Assembly (NCBI RefSeq): GCF_014472395.1
Contig: NZ_JACSZW010000001.1
Span: 434,001 to 498,000, forward strand
DNA length: 64,000 nt
Direction of reading: 5' to 3'
DNA from: Pedobacter sp. N36a
Lineage (GTDB): Bacteria > Bacteroidota > Bacteroidia > Sphingobacteriales > Sphingobacteriaceae
Part shown: positions 28,880-36,413 of the stretch, in pieces
Layout: each line of letters begins with the position of its first letter
Numbering within the stretch: the stretch's first letter is position 1
The notes under the pieces: generated by a model
What the model saw: the letters and a program-made list of their open reading frames with translations, nothing else
What the model was told of the DNA's origin: nothing
The model's database searches: none
Program-made: the position numbers and the translations under genes

Positions 28880-29170
28880 TTATAGCTCCATTTCATTTGC
28901 CGCCTGAACAAATGCACAGAGCGGCCATAACCAGGAGTGTGGGTTTTCTTTTTGTATGGAATCTGTAGTCTCAAAATATAGCCCCGTCTTCTGATCCTTC
29001 AAAAGGAGGTTGATGTTTTTATGAATCGCCGAAGTATAGTCTTTAAATTTAGAGTTGCTTTCTTTAAAAGAAGAAGACTGGGCAAAGGCAGCGGAAGTTA
29101 CTGTGCAGGCGATGCACGTAAAAAATGTAAATGTGCTCATAAATCGTTTATTTTGAGGAGCTGATTCCAT
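28880..29170 (-). pseudogene. GH76-type alpha-1,6-mannanase, N-terminal stump
   Basis: 96-codon frame with a signal peptide (best start ATG at 29140, MSTFTFFTCIACTVTSAAFAQ) and only the first helices of a mature enzyme: INLLLKDQKTGLYFETTD and HSWLWPLCAFVQAANEMEL, which resemble the opening of Bacteroidota GH76 endo-mannanases (normally about 350-400 residues). It ends at a stop directly after NEMEL, with no GH76 catalytic Asp-Asp pair anywhere downstream. I read this as a truncated remnant left by a deletion. The GH76 assignment rests on a short region and is tentative; a translated short protein cannot be ruled out. Confidence 0.55.
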
Positions 29171-29335
29171 AGTTCAAAGCTTAACGTAAGCTATGGGCTT
29201 TTGGCCAGCCTTTATTCAGCAAAATAGATCAACATTTCAACAAAAGGGATCATTTTAGAAGCATAAGTAATTGATATATGGTATTTTATAATAAACTTGT
29301 TTTTTAAACACACACAAAGAAACCATTTATAAATT

Positions 29336-31861
29336 ATGAACCTCAGGAAATCCATGCTGTTGATGCTGGTTGTGATTCCGTCATGGCTATTTGCTCAAAG
29401 TGAATCCAACGGGCAATACATATTTAACCGAACTCCGCTAAATACTGCTGCATACGTACAACTTCCATTAGGCAGCATCAAAGCCAAAGGCTGGCTGCTG
29501 AAACAACTTCAGCTGCAAAAGGATGGCGCTACTGGAAATGCAGAAGCACTTTATCCGGAAAGTGGCAACCTCGGTACTGATTCCGACTGGCTAGGCGGAA
29601 CCGGCGAAAGCTGGGAACGCGCGCCCTATTATGTAAAAGGACTCGTGGCATTAGCTTACACCCTCGGAGATCCGGAACTGAAAGCAAAATCGGAGAAATG
29701 GATCAACTGGACATTGGATCACCAACAGCCCAACGGTGCGTTTGGTCCAATTAAAATGACCGATTGGTGGCCTAGGATGCCCATGATGTATGCAATTCAA
29801 AGTTATTATGAAGCTACTGCCGACAAGCGGGTGATTCCATTTTTCAGCAAGTATTTTAAATATCAGCTGGAGAACCTGGATCAAAAACCTTTATACGAAT
29901 GGAGTAAATCCAGAACTGCCGACAACATAGAAATTGTCCTTTGGCTCTATAACAGAACCGGAGAAAAATCGCTGTTAGTACTGGCAGAAAAACTGAAATC
30001 ACAAGCCTATCCATGGGCAGCCATTTTTACAAACAACCAGTTTTACCATTATGGAGATGATTTCCATACCAAACACAGTGTGAGTGTCGGCCAGGCACTT
30101 AAATTCCCCTCCGTGTATTCACAGCTGAACAACACGCCATTTTACAGGGAGGCAACTCAGAAAGGGATTGACAATTTAATGAGAGACCATGGACAATCTA
30201 CCGGCATTGCCTCTGGCACAGAATTTCTTGCCGGAAGAAGCTCCTTTCAGGGAACAGAAACCTGTACCGTAGTAGAATGGATGCAGAGTCTGGAAACCGC
30301 AGCAAGAATCATTCATGATGCTAAACTTGGCGACCGGCTGGAGAAGATTGCTTTTAATACCCTCCCGGCACAGTTTAGCAGGGACATTAAATCCCATTTA
30401 TACTATACACAACCGAATCAGGTGCGCTGCAAACATGGCAATTCCGGTTTTGATGAAGATTATGATGGTGCTTTGCTTTTGAGCCCCTACTCAGGAATGG
30501 GCTGCTGCAGGTACAATATGCACATGGGCTGGCCATATTTCGTTAAAAACAGCTGGGCCGCTACGCCAGACAAAGGTCTGGCCGTAATTGCTTATGCTCC
30601 TGTTGAAGTCAATGCTTTCGTCGCAGATGGTACTCCAGTGCAGCTCCAGGTCATGACCGATTACCCTTTCGAAGAAGAGATCAAAATTAAAATAACGCTG
30701 GAAAAGACAGTCCGGTTCCCTCTCAAACTCCGCATTCCGGAATGGTGTAAAAACCCATTAATTGTGGTGAATGGCAAAGCATTGACAGGCTTAAAAAACG
30801 GCCAGATTTATACCATTGACAGAACATGGAACACCAGCGACCTGGTTAGTCTTAACTTCCCTATGGAAGTAAAATTGAGCCATCAGGTAAACAATTCGGT
30901 TACAGTAGAACGTGGACCAATTGTATACGGACTGCAAATGGATGCCACATACAGCATCAGTAAAAAACACCCGGTGGAAGGCTTTTACGATTATGAAGTT
31001 GTTTCAGCTTCTGCATGGAATTATGGATTGGTTTTAACAGGCAAAGACCCAACCGAAACCATCAAAGTTCAGCGTACTTCCATGCCCGAAAATCCATTTA
31101 TACAAACCAGCACGCCGGTAAAATTAACGGTTAAAGCAAAGAAAATCCCTTCCTGGACTATGGCCTATAACTCGATGCATTCCCTTGAAGTACCGCGAAG
31201 TCCAGTAGTTTCCTCCGCACAGACAGTGGATATCACCTTGACGCCATTTGGATCAGAAAACATCAGAATCAGTAATTTCCCGGTCATTGGAGCACCGGAA
31301 AATCCAGGAAAAGCTTACAAAGAAACCTTCAGTAAGGCAACACTCAAAGATTGGCTCCTATATGGTGGCAGCTGGTTTATTAAAGATGGTGCCATCCATG
31401 CCGCCTCTAACAAAGGTTCCTGGGGATATGGCATACATGGCTCTAAAGCCATCGCCAGCAATACCAATTTTAAGGACCTCAGTTATGAAGCAAAAGTGCA
31501 GCTGAACTCCTCAGGTGATGCGGGACTGATGTTTAGGGTGACTGATCATGTCATCGGAGCTGATGCTTATAATGGTTATTATGTAGGCATCAATGCTGAG
31601 TCTGGCCAGATACAATTGGGCAAATCCTCCAATCAAAAGTGGATAGTACTGGCCTCTGCACAGCAGCAGCTGGAAATTGGCAAATCGTATCCAATTAGAA
31701 TAGAAGCGAAAGGTGCTGATATCAAAGTATATTTCAACAATGCATTAAAGCCAATATTAGCTGTAACCGATGGGGAATTCAGTACCGGATCTATTGGCGT
31801 CAGGGCATTTGATGCGCTGGCTAGTATTACCGATTTACAAGCAACATCGATCAAACAATAG
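29336..31861 (+). CDS. GH127-family beta-L-arabinofuranosidase-like enzyme with C-terminal LamG/DUF1080-like domain
   Basis: 841 residues, signal peptide to about 21 (SWLFAQ). The (alpha/alpha)6 domain (DUF1680) spans about 30-450, with the metal/cysteine centre characteristic of GH127 and GH146: TETC (E308, C310) and GMGCCRYN (C390, C391), where the first Cys of the CC pair is the nucleophile in characterised members; E296 (SGTEFLAG) is a candidate acid/base. Beta domains follow, then a jelly-roll of about 170 residues (GLMFRVTD, YNGYYVGINAESGQIQLGK) of DUF1080/LamG type, probably carbohydrate-binding. Divergently transcribed from the GH76 stump. It acts on terminal beta-L-arabinofuranose or a related sugar in the periplasm. 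Confidence 0.9.
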   Translation: MNLRKSMLLMLVVIPSWLFAQSESNGQYIFNRTPLNTAAYVQLPLGSIKAKGWLLKQLQLQKDGATGNAEALYPESGNLGTDSDWLGGTGESWERAPYYVKGLVALAYTLGDPELKAKSEKWINWTLDHQQPNGAFGPIKMTDWWPRMPMMYAIQSYYEATADKRVIPFFSKYFKYQLENLDQKPLYEWSKSRTADNIEIVLWLYNRTGEKSLLVLAEKLKSQAYPWAAIFTNNQFYHYGDDFHTKHSVSVGQALKFPSVYSQLNNTPFYREATQKGIDNLMRDHGQSTGIASGTEFLAGRSSFQGTETCTVVEWMQSLETAARIIHDAKLGDRLEKIAFNTLPAQFSRDIKSHLYYTQPNQVRCKHGNSGFDEDYDGALLLSPYSGMGCCRYNMHMGWPYFVKNSWAATPDKGLAVIAYAPVEVNAFVADGTPVQLQVMTDYPFEEEIKIKITLEKTVRFPLKLRIPEWCKNPLIVVNGKALTGLKNGQIYTIDRTWNTSDLVSLNFPMEVKLSHQVNNSVTVERGPIVYGLQMDATYSISKKHPVEGFYDYEVVSASAWNYGLVLTGKDPTETIKVQRTSMPENPFIQTSTPVKLTVKAKKIPSWTMAYNSMHSLEVPRSPVVSSAQTVDITLTPFGSENIRISNFPVIGAPENPGKAYKETFSKATLKDWLLYGGSWFIKDGAIHAASNKGSWGYGIHGSKAIASNTNFKDLSYEAKVQLNSSGDAGLMFRVTDHVIGADAYNGYYVGINAESGQIQLGKSSNQKWIVLASAQQQLEIGKSYPIRIEAKGADIKVYFNNALKPILAVTDGEFSTGSIGVRAFDALASITDLQATSIKQ

Positions 31862-31919
31862 TCGCATTTCCCCCCTTAACTTGTCATTTTTGCACACGCT
31901 AACGTGCTCGCTATTACCG

Positions 31920-31927
31920 TAAATTTG
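31920..31927 (+). promoter_or_regulatory. Candidate -7 promoter element of VOC gene
   Basis: TAAATTTG matches the Bacteroidota TAnnTTTG element, 23 bp before the ATG at 31951. A -33 TTG at the right spacing is not evident. Confidence 0.4.
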
Positions 31928-31950
31928 AATAAACTAATCAGAAAAAACTC

Positions 31951-32364
31951 ATGGCAACTCAAATTTTTGTAAACCTAGCCGTTAACGACCTCAACAAATC
32001 TGTAGAATTTTTCACCAAATTAGGTTACAGTTTTAATCCGAAATTTACCGACGAGAAAGCAACTTGCATGATCATCAGTGATACCATTTACATTATGCTG
32101 CTGACCAGACCTTTCTTTCAGACTTTTACCAAAAAGGAAATTATAGATGCTCACAAGTCTTTGGAATGCTCAATTTGCATATCAGCTGACAGTAAAGATG
32201 CCGTTAACGAAATGGTAGATAAAGCAGCAGCAGCAGGCGCCATTATACCAAATCCGGCCATCGACTACGGCTTTATGTACCAGCATAGCTTTGCAGACTT
32301 GGATGGACACCATTGGGAATTCGTATGGATGGATCCGAACGGCGCACCTGAGCACCAGGGATAA
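31951..32364 (+). CDS. VOC superfamily (glyoxalase/bleomycin-resistance-like) protein
   Basis: 137-residue cytoplasmic protein with the two beta-alpha-beta-beta-beta modules of the vicinal oxygen chelate fold: FVNLAVNDLNKSVEFFTKLGYSFNPKF and, in the second module, FADLDGHHWEFVWMDP, whose His-Trp-Glu is the typical C-terminal metal-ligand region. It matches the PhnB-like/lactoylglutathione-lyase-related group common in Bacteroidota. Reaction unknown; it has its own promoter-like element and no functional link to the glycan genes around it. Confidence 0.9.
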   Translation: MATQIFVNLAVNDLNKSVEFFTKLGYSFNPKFTDEKATCMIISDTIYIMLLTRPFFQTFTKKEIIDAHKSLECSICISADSKDAVNEMVDKAAAAGAIIPNPAIDYGFMYQHSFADLDGHHWEFVWMDPNGAPEHQG

Positions 32365-32393
32365 AATTAGAATAAACATCCCCATACTTACCT

Positions 32394-32482
32394 GTTCCTT
32401 GAGTAATAAGATGAGCTCAGCTGCTGCATAGTAATGACCAGCCAATGCCTCGTGTCCATCATATTGAGGAATTATTTGTCAG
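32394..32482 (-). pseudogene. Short remnant of an unidentified protein C-terminus
   Basis: On the minus strand 32394-32466 reads PQYDGHEALAGHYYAAAELI and a few more residues in an otherwise non-coding gap (32365-32558). The amphipathic, well-formed sequence looks like the helical end of a real enzyme, but there is no start, and a stop lies just upstream of it. I could not assign a family. Confidence 0.25.
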
Positions 32483-32558
32483 GGCTTTTATAGCTGGTTA
32501 CTTGCAGGTTGATAGGGCCTAACTCGGCCTATAGCCTTATCAAGCCCTCTAAAAACTT

Positions 32559-33686
32559 CTAAGCTCTGGAGGCTTTGGCTGCTTCAATAGTAAAGCTTTT
32601 CCCTCTGCCGTACAATTCATTTAAGTGTATGGTGACCTTCGAAAAGATTGGGCTTCCAATTTCATAGATCGGATTTACACCTGCACCTCCGTCTGTTTGA
32701 AAGAGGCCAATCGCATTCATGATAAACCAGGCACTCATTTGTCCCTGATCTTCGTCGTCCAAATAAGCATTTGCAGGTCCATAACCATAGAAACGGTCAA
32801 GAATTGAACGGCTCCACTTTTGGGTTAACCATGGCTTTTCTGCCCAGTTAAACAAATAAGCAAAATGCATCGACTGCTGGTTGCCCTGAATTACTGGATA
32901 GTCCCAGTATTGATCACCTGGCGCATTGAAGCGAAGCTTATAGCTTTCTCCAAATCCCCATGACAGCCGGTCTGTAAAGCGATCTTTCCCTATTTTCTTA
33001 ATCAATCCAGGAATATCCTGCGGCACAAAATAGGTCAGCTGCCAGGCATTCCCTTCCACATAATCTTCATTGGCACCGGATTTAAATGGATCAAAATCCG
33101 GAAACCAGCTGCCATCAGATTTCTTCAGACGTGAGGTCAGCTGAATTTCATTTCCTCCATTCCTCAGATTCTCAACGGGGATGGCTAATTTATAGGATTT
33201 TGCATGGGTTAGATCGCCTTTCAAGGAACCTTCTTTGTGTTCCCTTACCGGCAGCTGGGTGGTGCTGGCCTTTCCATTCACCATTACCTTAACGAGTGGA
33301 GGCAGCTTCCCCTGATAATCCAATACATCGATAATTAGGGTTCCTTTATTCTTTAAAGCTACATTTTCCAAGCCAAACAAAATGTTCAAAACCTGCGACC
33401 GGATGCCGGAAGTATTTCCTGTTCCACCCCATTCATCCGCAGGCCCAGGCATGGCATAAGGCCAATCCTTTTCGGCATTAGCATAACCGACCAGGTAAAA
33501 ACGGTCTTCCCAGCCAAAATCTGCTGCCAGAAAATGGTGGTAATCCGAGGGGGCAAGCGCCATACCAACACTGCTGTGATCAGACTTACCTATTTCCCAT
33601 ACCGTCTTTTGCTGTGCAAAAACCAGGCTGGTCATCCAACAACAAAGGCACAGCAGCAGCCACAACAACAGCAACTTGCTGCTCAA
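32559..33686 (-). CDS. Chimeric secreted protein: PL4-like beta-sandwich fused to the GH92 C-terminus
   Basis: 375 residues made of two unrelated halves. Residues about 25-187 resemble the N-terminal galactose-binding/PL4-type module of Bacteroidota polysaccharide-degrading enzymes (KTVWEIGKSDHSSVGMALAP, WPYAMPGPADEWGGTGNTSG, LPPLVKVMVNGK, NGGNEIQLTS). From about 188 it is the last 180 residues of a GH92 mannosidase (DGSWFPDFDPF, YVEGNAWQLTYFVPQDIPGL, DDEDQGQMSAWFIMNAIGLF, YEIGSPIF). The GH92 N-domain and most of its barrel are missing, so mannosidase activity is very unlikely. The frame is open throughout. The signal-like N-terminus is read antisense through the first codons of the neighbouring gene. 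Probably a deletion product; expression is unknown. Confidence 0.7.
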   Translation of the reverse strand: MSSKLLLLWLLLCLCCWMTSLVFAQQKTVWEIGKSDHSSVGMALAPSDYHHFLAADFGWEDRFYLVGYANAEKDWPYAMPGPADEWGGTGNTSGIRSQVLNILFGLENVALKNKGTLIIDVLDYQGKLPPLVKVMVNGKASTTQLPVREHKEGSLKGDLTHAKSYKLAIPVENLRNGGNEIQLTSRLKKSDGSWFPDFDPFKSGANEDYVEGNAWQLTYFVPQDIPGLIKKIGKDRFTDRLSWGFGESYKLRFNAPGDQYWDYPVIQGNQQSMHFAYLFNWAEKPWLTQKWSRSILDRFYGYGPANAYLDDEDQGQMSAWFIMNAIGLFQTDGGAGVNPIYEIGSPIFSKVTIHLNELYGRGKSFTIEAAKASRA

Positions 33687-33710
33687 ATTCTAGCCGACTC
33701 GTCCTTAACC

Positions 33711-34898
33711 ATGGTCGACAATCTCGCAAAGGATATCATTAAAGAGGGATTTAATGCCGGAAGCGGATACTCTCAAATCTGGGCACGGGACTTCAACACC
33801 CTCATTGAGACTTCCTTAGAGGTACATTCCAAAGAAAATGTTCGGGGAGCCATTCTGATATTTTTTGCGCTACAGCAAAAAAATGATGAGATGGTAGATG
33901 GCTACGTGGTCAAAAAAGATTTCACCTGGAATGACGATACCCCATATTACTCAGATGCCGCTCCAGGCCATGTAGGATTTAAAAATACAGTTGAAACTGA
34001 TCAGGAGACCTCCTTAATCCAATTGGTAGGCAAATACATTAAAAAGACCGGAGATGTGGAGCTGTTACAGGAAAAGGTAGCGGGTACCACCGTACTCGTC
34101 CGAATGGAAAAGATGATTGATTACCTGCTGCGTGAGCGCTTCAATAAGAAATACGGTTTGTTATGGGGCGCCATGACGGCGGATTGGGGCGATGTACAGC
34201 CTAACGACAGCTTTGGCTGTGATTGGAATGAGCTGTCTGATGAAGCCATTGATGTATACGACAATACCATGTTCATGATCGCTCTGCAATATTTAATTGA
34301 AGTGGTACCAGACGCACAAAAAGCGGCGCAATGGGCCAAAATGAAGAAAGGGATTCATGAAAATGTTAGAAAACACCTATGGGACGCTAAGCAACAAAAA
34401 TTCATACCACATATCTATCCGGGGAAATCACCTATCCCTGCCGGATTTGATGAAAACACCATCCACTATCATGGTGGAACTGCGGTTGCCATAGAAGCCG
34501 GCTTACTTTCTAAGAAAGAAATCGCTATAGTGAACCAGCAGATGGTGGAAAACGTAAAGCTTTCCGGCATGCCGAGCATTGGGCTCACTTTATATCCTAC
34601 TTATCCTGATGGCTTTTTTAAAGGAGGCATGGCGAAAGCTTATCAGTATCAAAATGGTGGCGACTGGACCTGGTTTGGTGGAAGAATGATCCAGCAGCTG
34701 ATTGCGAATGGTTTTGTAAAGGAGGCCTACGAAGAAGTCCGCCCAATGATCAATCGTGTTGTTAAAAACCAGGGCTTTTATGAATGGTATGGCAAAGGAG
34801 ATGTTCCTGATGGCTCTGGTAAGTTTAAAGGATCTGCCGGAGTATTGAGTAAAGCGATTTTACAATTCAGGGAATGGGCAGTCGAAAATCAAAAATAA
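33711..34898 (+). CDS. Six-hairpin (alpha/alpha)6 glycosidase-like protein, 5' end disrupted
   Basis: 395 residues from the ATG at 33711; the frame is open back to 33534. Motifs: FNAGSGYSQIWARDFNTLIE, TWNDDTPYYSDAAPGHVGFKNTVETDQETSLIQL, LLWGAMTADWGDVQP, DENTIHYHGGTAVAIEAGL, NGGDWTWFGGRMIQQL. These resemble the (alpha/alpha)6 barrel of GH-G clan-like enzymes such as amylo-glucosidase or GH63/GH78-like proteins; the carboxylates in WARD, ADWGD and NGGDW are candidate catalytic residues. The preceding codons (33640-33710) read QQQQLAAQILADSSLT and look like genuine family sequence, but no signal peptide remains, so the original 5' end seems replaced by the head-to-head junction with the chimeric gene. 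Specificity unknown. Confidence 0.75.
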   Translation: MVDNLAKDIIKEGFNAGSGYSQIWARDFNTLIETSLEVHSKENVRGAILIFFALQQKNDEMVDGYVVKKDFTWNDDTPYYSDAAPGHVGFKNTVETDQETSLIQLVGKYIKKTGDVELLQEKVAGTTVLVRMEKMIDYLLRERFNKKYGLLWGAMTADWGDVQPNDSFGCDWNELSDEAIDVYDNTMFMIALQYLIEVVPDAQKAAQWAKMKKGIHENVRKHLWDAKQQKFIPHIYPGKSPIPAGFDENTIHYHGGTAVAIEAGLLSKKEIAIVNQQMVENVKLSGMPSIGLTLYPTYPDGFFKGGMAKAYQYQNGGDWTWFGGRMIQQLIANGFVKEAYEEVRPMINRVVKNQGFYEWYGKGDVPDGSGKFKGSAGVLSKAILQFREWAVENQK

Positions 34899-34921
34899 GA
34901 GCAGTCGAAAATCAAAAATAA
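34878..34921 (+). repeat. 23-bp tandem duplication over a stop codon
   Basis: The last 21 bp of the six-hairpin gene, including its TAA, plus GA (34878-34900) are repeated immediately downstream (34901-34921 contains the same 21 bp). A fresh slippage-type duplication that leaves the protein unchanged. Confidence 0.85.
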
Positions 34922-34995
34922 ACAAAGAAATTATTCAGGTTACACAATAACTTCTTTGTTTCAGCGTCTTTGTATATGAGAGCGTTAATTTAGAT

Positions 34996-35032
34996 AAAGG
35001 GAAATTGTCTTCGGATAATTTCCCTTTTCTTT
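34996..35032. terminator. Bidirectional intrinsic terminator with TTCG loop
   Basis: A 14-bp stem (AAAGGGAAATTGTC paired with GATAATTTCCCTTT, one G-T wobble) closed by a TTCG tetraloop and followed by TTCTTTT on the plus strand. It lies between the convergent six-hairpin and SPFH-like genes and serves both. Confidence 0.85.
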
Positions 35033-35061
35033 TATACAGGAAGGTAAGTTTAATTGTTGAC

Positions 35062-35775
35062 CTAGTCCTCTTTTACTGGCTGATCGTCTTTCTTCACGGT
35101 AACTTCAACTTTAGTAGCCCCCGCCCTTGCCGCAGAAACCGCTTTACCAATTTCAGTCAGCCCTTTTGATTCATAAATCTTCATCGCAGTAACCACATCA
35201 ATTGCCTGTCTGGTCTGCTCTTCAGGAATTGGAACAAAAGAAAGAAAGTTTATAGTCACTCCTTTTGTTTTCAATAAGTCATTTACATTCTTTAGCAATT
35301 CGGCTTCAAACTCATTTTGGTTGAAATCAACAATATCTTCCGTCAGCAGGAGATCCCTGGCTATTTCTTTAATCCTTTTATCGATCACCGAGTTTTCAGC
35401 AGTCTCATAGGCTTTTGAACTGTTCACCTCACTATCGCTGTCGCTATTCATCTTCCCCAAATATTTCGCTTCTCCGATATACAATTTGGCATCTGTAATA
35501 GAATAATCATAAGTCACTTCAATCTTGGCCATAACCCGGTTTTTGAAGGCACTTTTGAAAACGCTCTCCCCTTGCATTGGATAATCCGGCACAGTGATTT
35601 TATAAGAGCACATGCCCACTCCTTTGGGAACGGTTTCTCCGGCTTTAATCAGCTCCCAACTCACTCCGCAGTTACTGGTGTATAAAGTCTGTACATTTGA
35701 TTGCGCGCGGTCGCAGGAAGTTAAAGAGATAGCCATCAGGCCGAAACAAATGGTGGTGGTAAATAAGTTTTTCAT
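35062..35775 (-). CDS. SPFH/band-7-like lipoprotein
   Basis: 237 residues, lipobox SLTSC (C21), hence anchored by lipid rather than by the N-terminal TM helix of most SPFH proteins. The central part (about 75-205) fits the prohibitin-like fold: KIEVTYDYSITD, VIDKRIKEIARDLLLTEDIVDF, FEAELLKNVNDLLKTKGVTINFLSF, PIPEEQTRQAIDVV, then an Ala/Gly-rich helix (IGKAVSAARAGAT) like the flotillin/prohibitin coiled coil. The role is unknown; SPFH proteins scaffold membrane complexes. It follows the 62-residue membrane protein by 3 bp on the same strand, so the two probably form one unit. Confidence 0.75.
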   Translation of the reverse strand: MKNLFTTTICFGLMAISLTSCDRAQSNVQTLYTSNCGVSWELIKAGETVPKGVGMCSYKITVPDYPMQGESVFKSAFKNRVMAKIEVTYDYSITDAKLYIGEAKYLGKMNSDSDSEVNSSKAYETAENSVIDKRIKEIARDLLLTEDIVDFNQNEFEAELLKNVNDLLKTKGVTINFLSFVPIPEEQTRQAIDVVTAMKIYESKGLTEIGKAVSAARAGATKVEVTVKKDDQPVKED

Positions 35776-35778
35776 TGT

Positions 35779-35967
35779 TTAGCTATTTTTTATTCGTTTG
35801 ATTAATAAGAAAGAAATGTAGAGAATGACAATTGGAATCAATGCGCCAATGAAGGTAAAGAATAAGCCCGCACTGGCGTAATACCTACCGGTCACATAAA
35901 CCTGATACCAGAAATTGATCAGGATGACAGCTATTGCAGCGATCACAATATAGAGGGCTAATTTCAT
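35779..35967 (-). CDS. Small two-TM membrane protein
   Basis: 62 residues, nearly all membrane: TM1 about 3-24 (LALYIVIAAIAVILINFWYQVYV), TM2 about 33-55 (GLFFTFIGALIPIVILYISFLL) and a basic tail KRIKNS. Not recognised as a named family. The ATG at 35967 is followed by typical codon use and the gene ends 3 bp before the SPFH-like lipoprotein, which strongly suggests co-expression and perhaps a membrane partner for it. Confidence 0.65.
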   Translation of the reverse strand: MKLALYIVIAAIAVILINFWYQVYVTGRYYASAGLFFTFIGALIPIVILYISFLLIKRIKNS

Positions 35968-36157
35968 TTGGCTAAAATATAATTTTCGTTTGATTCTTGA
36001 TTTAAATCCTCAATTATATCTTTCATATCTACATACCAAGACATATAGATATATTTATATAAACACATAAAAAAATGCCCTTATTCGGTTCAGAAAAAGG
36101 CTTTTATGCAAATGCGCACTGATTTCATCGGCTGCTTAATGGGCTAATATGCGCCCA

Positions 36158-36390
36158 CTACTTTATCTTCAAAATCCAATTGGTCATGATCTCCAGTGTT
36201 TCCGGAGCAATGGTTTCTTCAATTACACCATACTCCTACTCTCCCAGTCTTTGCATGCTGAAAAAGATGATTTAAAAGCTGATCAAATCCTGCCAGATTT
36301 TCTTTTGCGCTTACCTGAATATCCTTTCCACCATTTAATGTCAGGAATGGAATTTGTATTTTAGTCAGAACAGGTCGCTAATGGCGCAAT
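36158..36390 (-). pseudogene. Alpha/beta-hydrolase C-terminal remnant
   Basis: Minus-strand reading gives PVLTKIQIPFLTLNGGKDIQ and then VSAKENLAGFDQLLNHLFQHAKTG, then in another frame EYGVIEETIAPETLEIMTNW to a stop at 36158. This is the C-terminal end of an alpha/beta hydrolase (the LNGGKD acid-Asp region, the catalytic-His NHLFQ region and the final helix). It shows an internal deletion between FDQLL and NHLFQ, a frameshift near 36225, and no N-terminal two-thirds. Lies directly downstream of the GT2 fusion gene. Confidence 0.65.
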
Positions 36391-36413
36391 AATACCATCT
36401 TCATCTGCTAAAA

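Noticed and set aside
33534..33710. Extended N-terminus of the six-hairpin gene
   Set aside because: The first 35 or so codons are only the antisense of the chimeric gene's mature N-terminus and do not resemble a signal peptide; codons from about 33640 may be genuine but lack a start.
36060..36105. Possible terminator with GCC/GGC arms
   Set aside because: The arms pair only over about three GC pairs with mismatches and a long loop; not convincing.
36149..36364. 71-codon plus-strand frame
   Set aside because: The opposite strand carries clear alpha/beta-hydrolase remnants, so this is their antisense.
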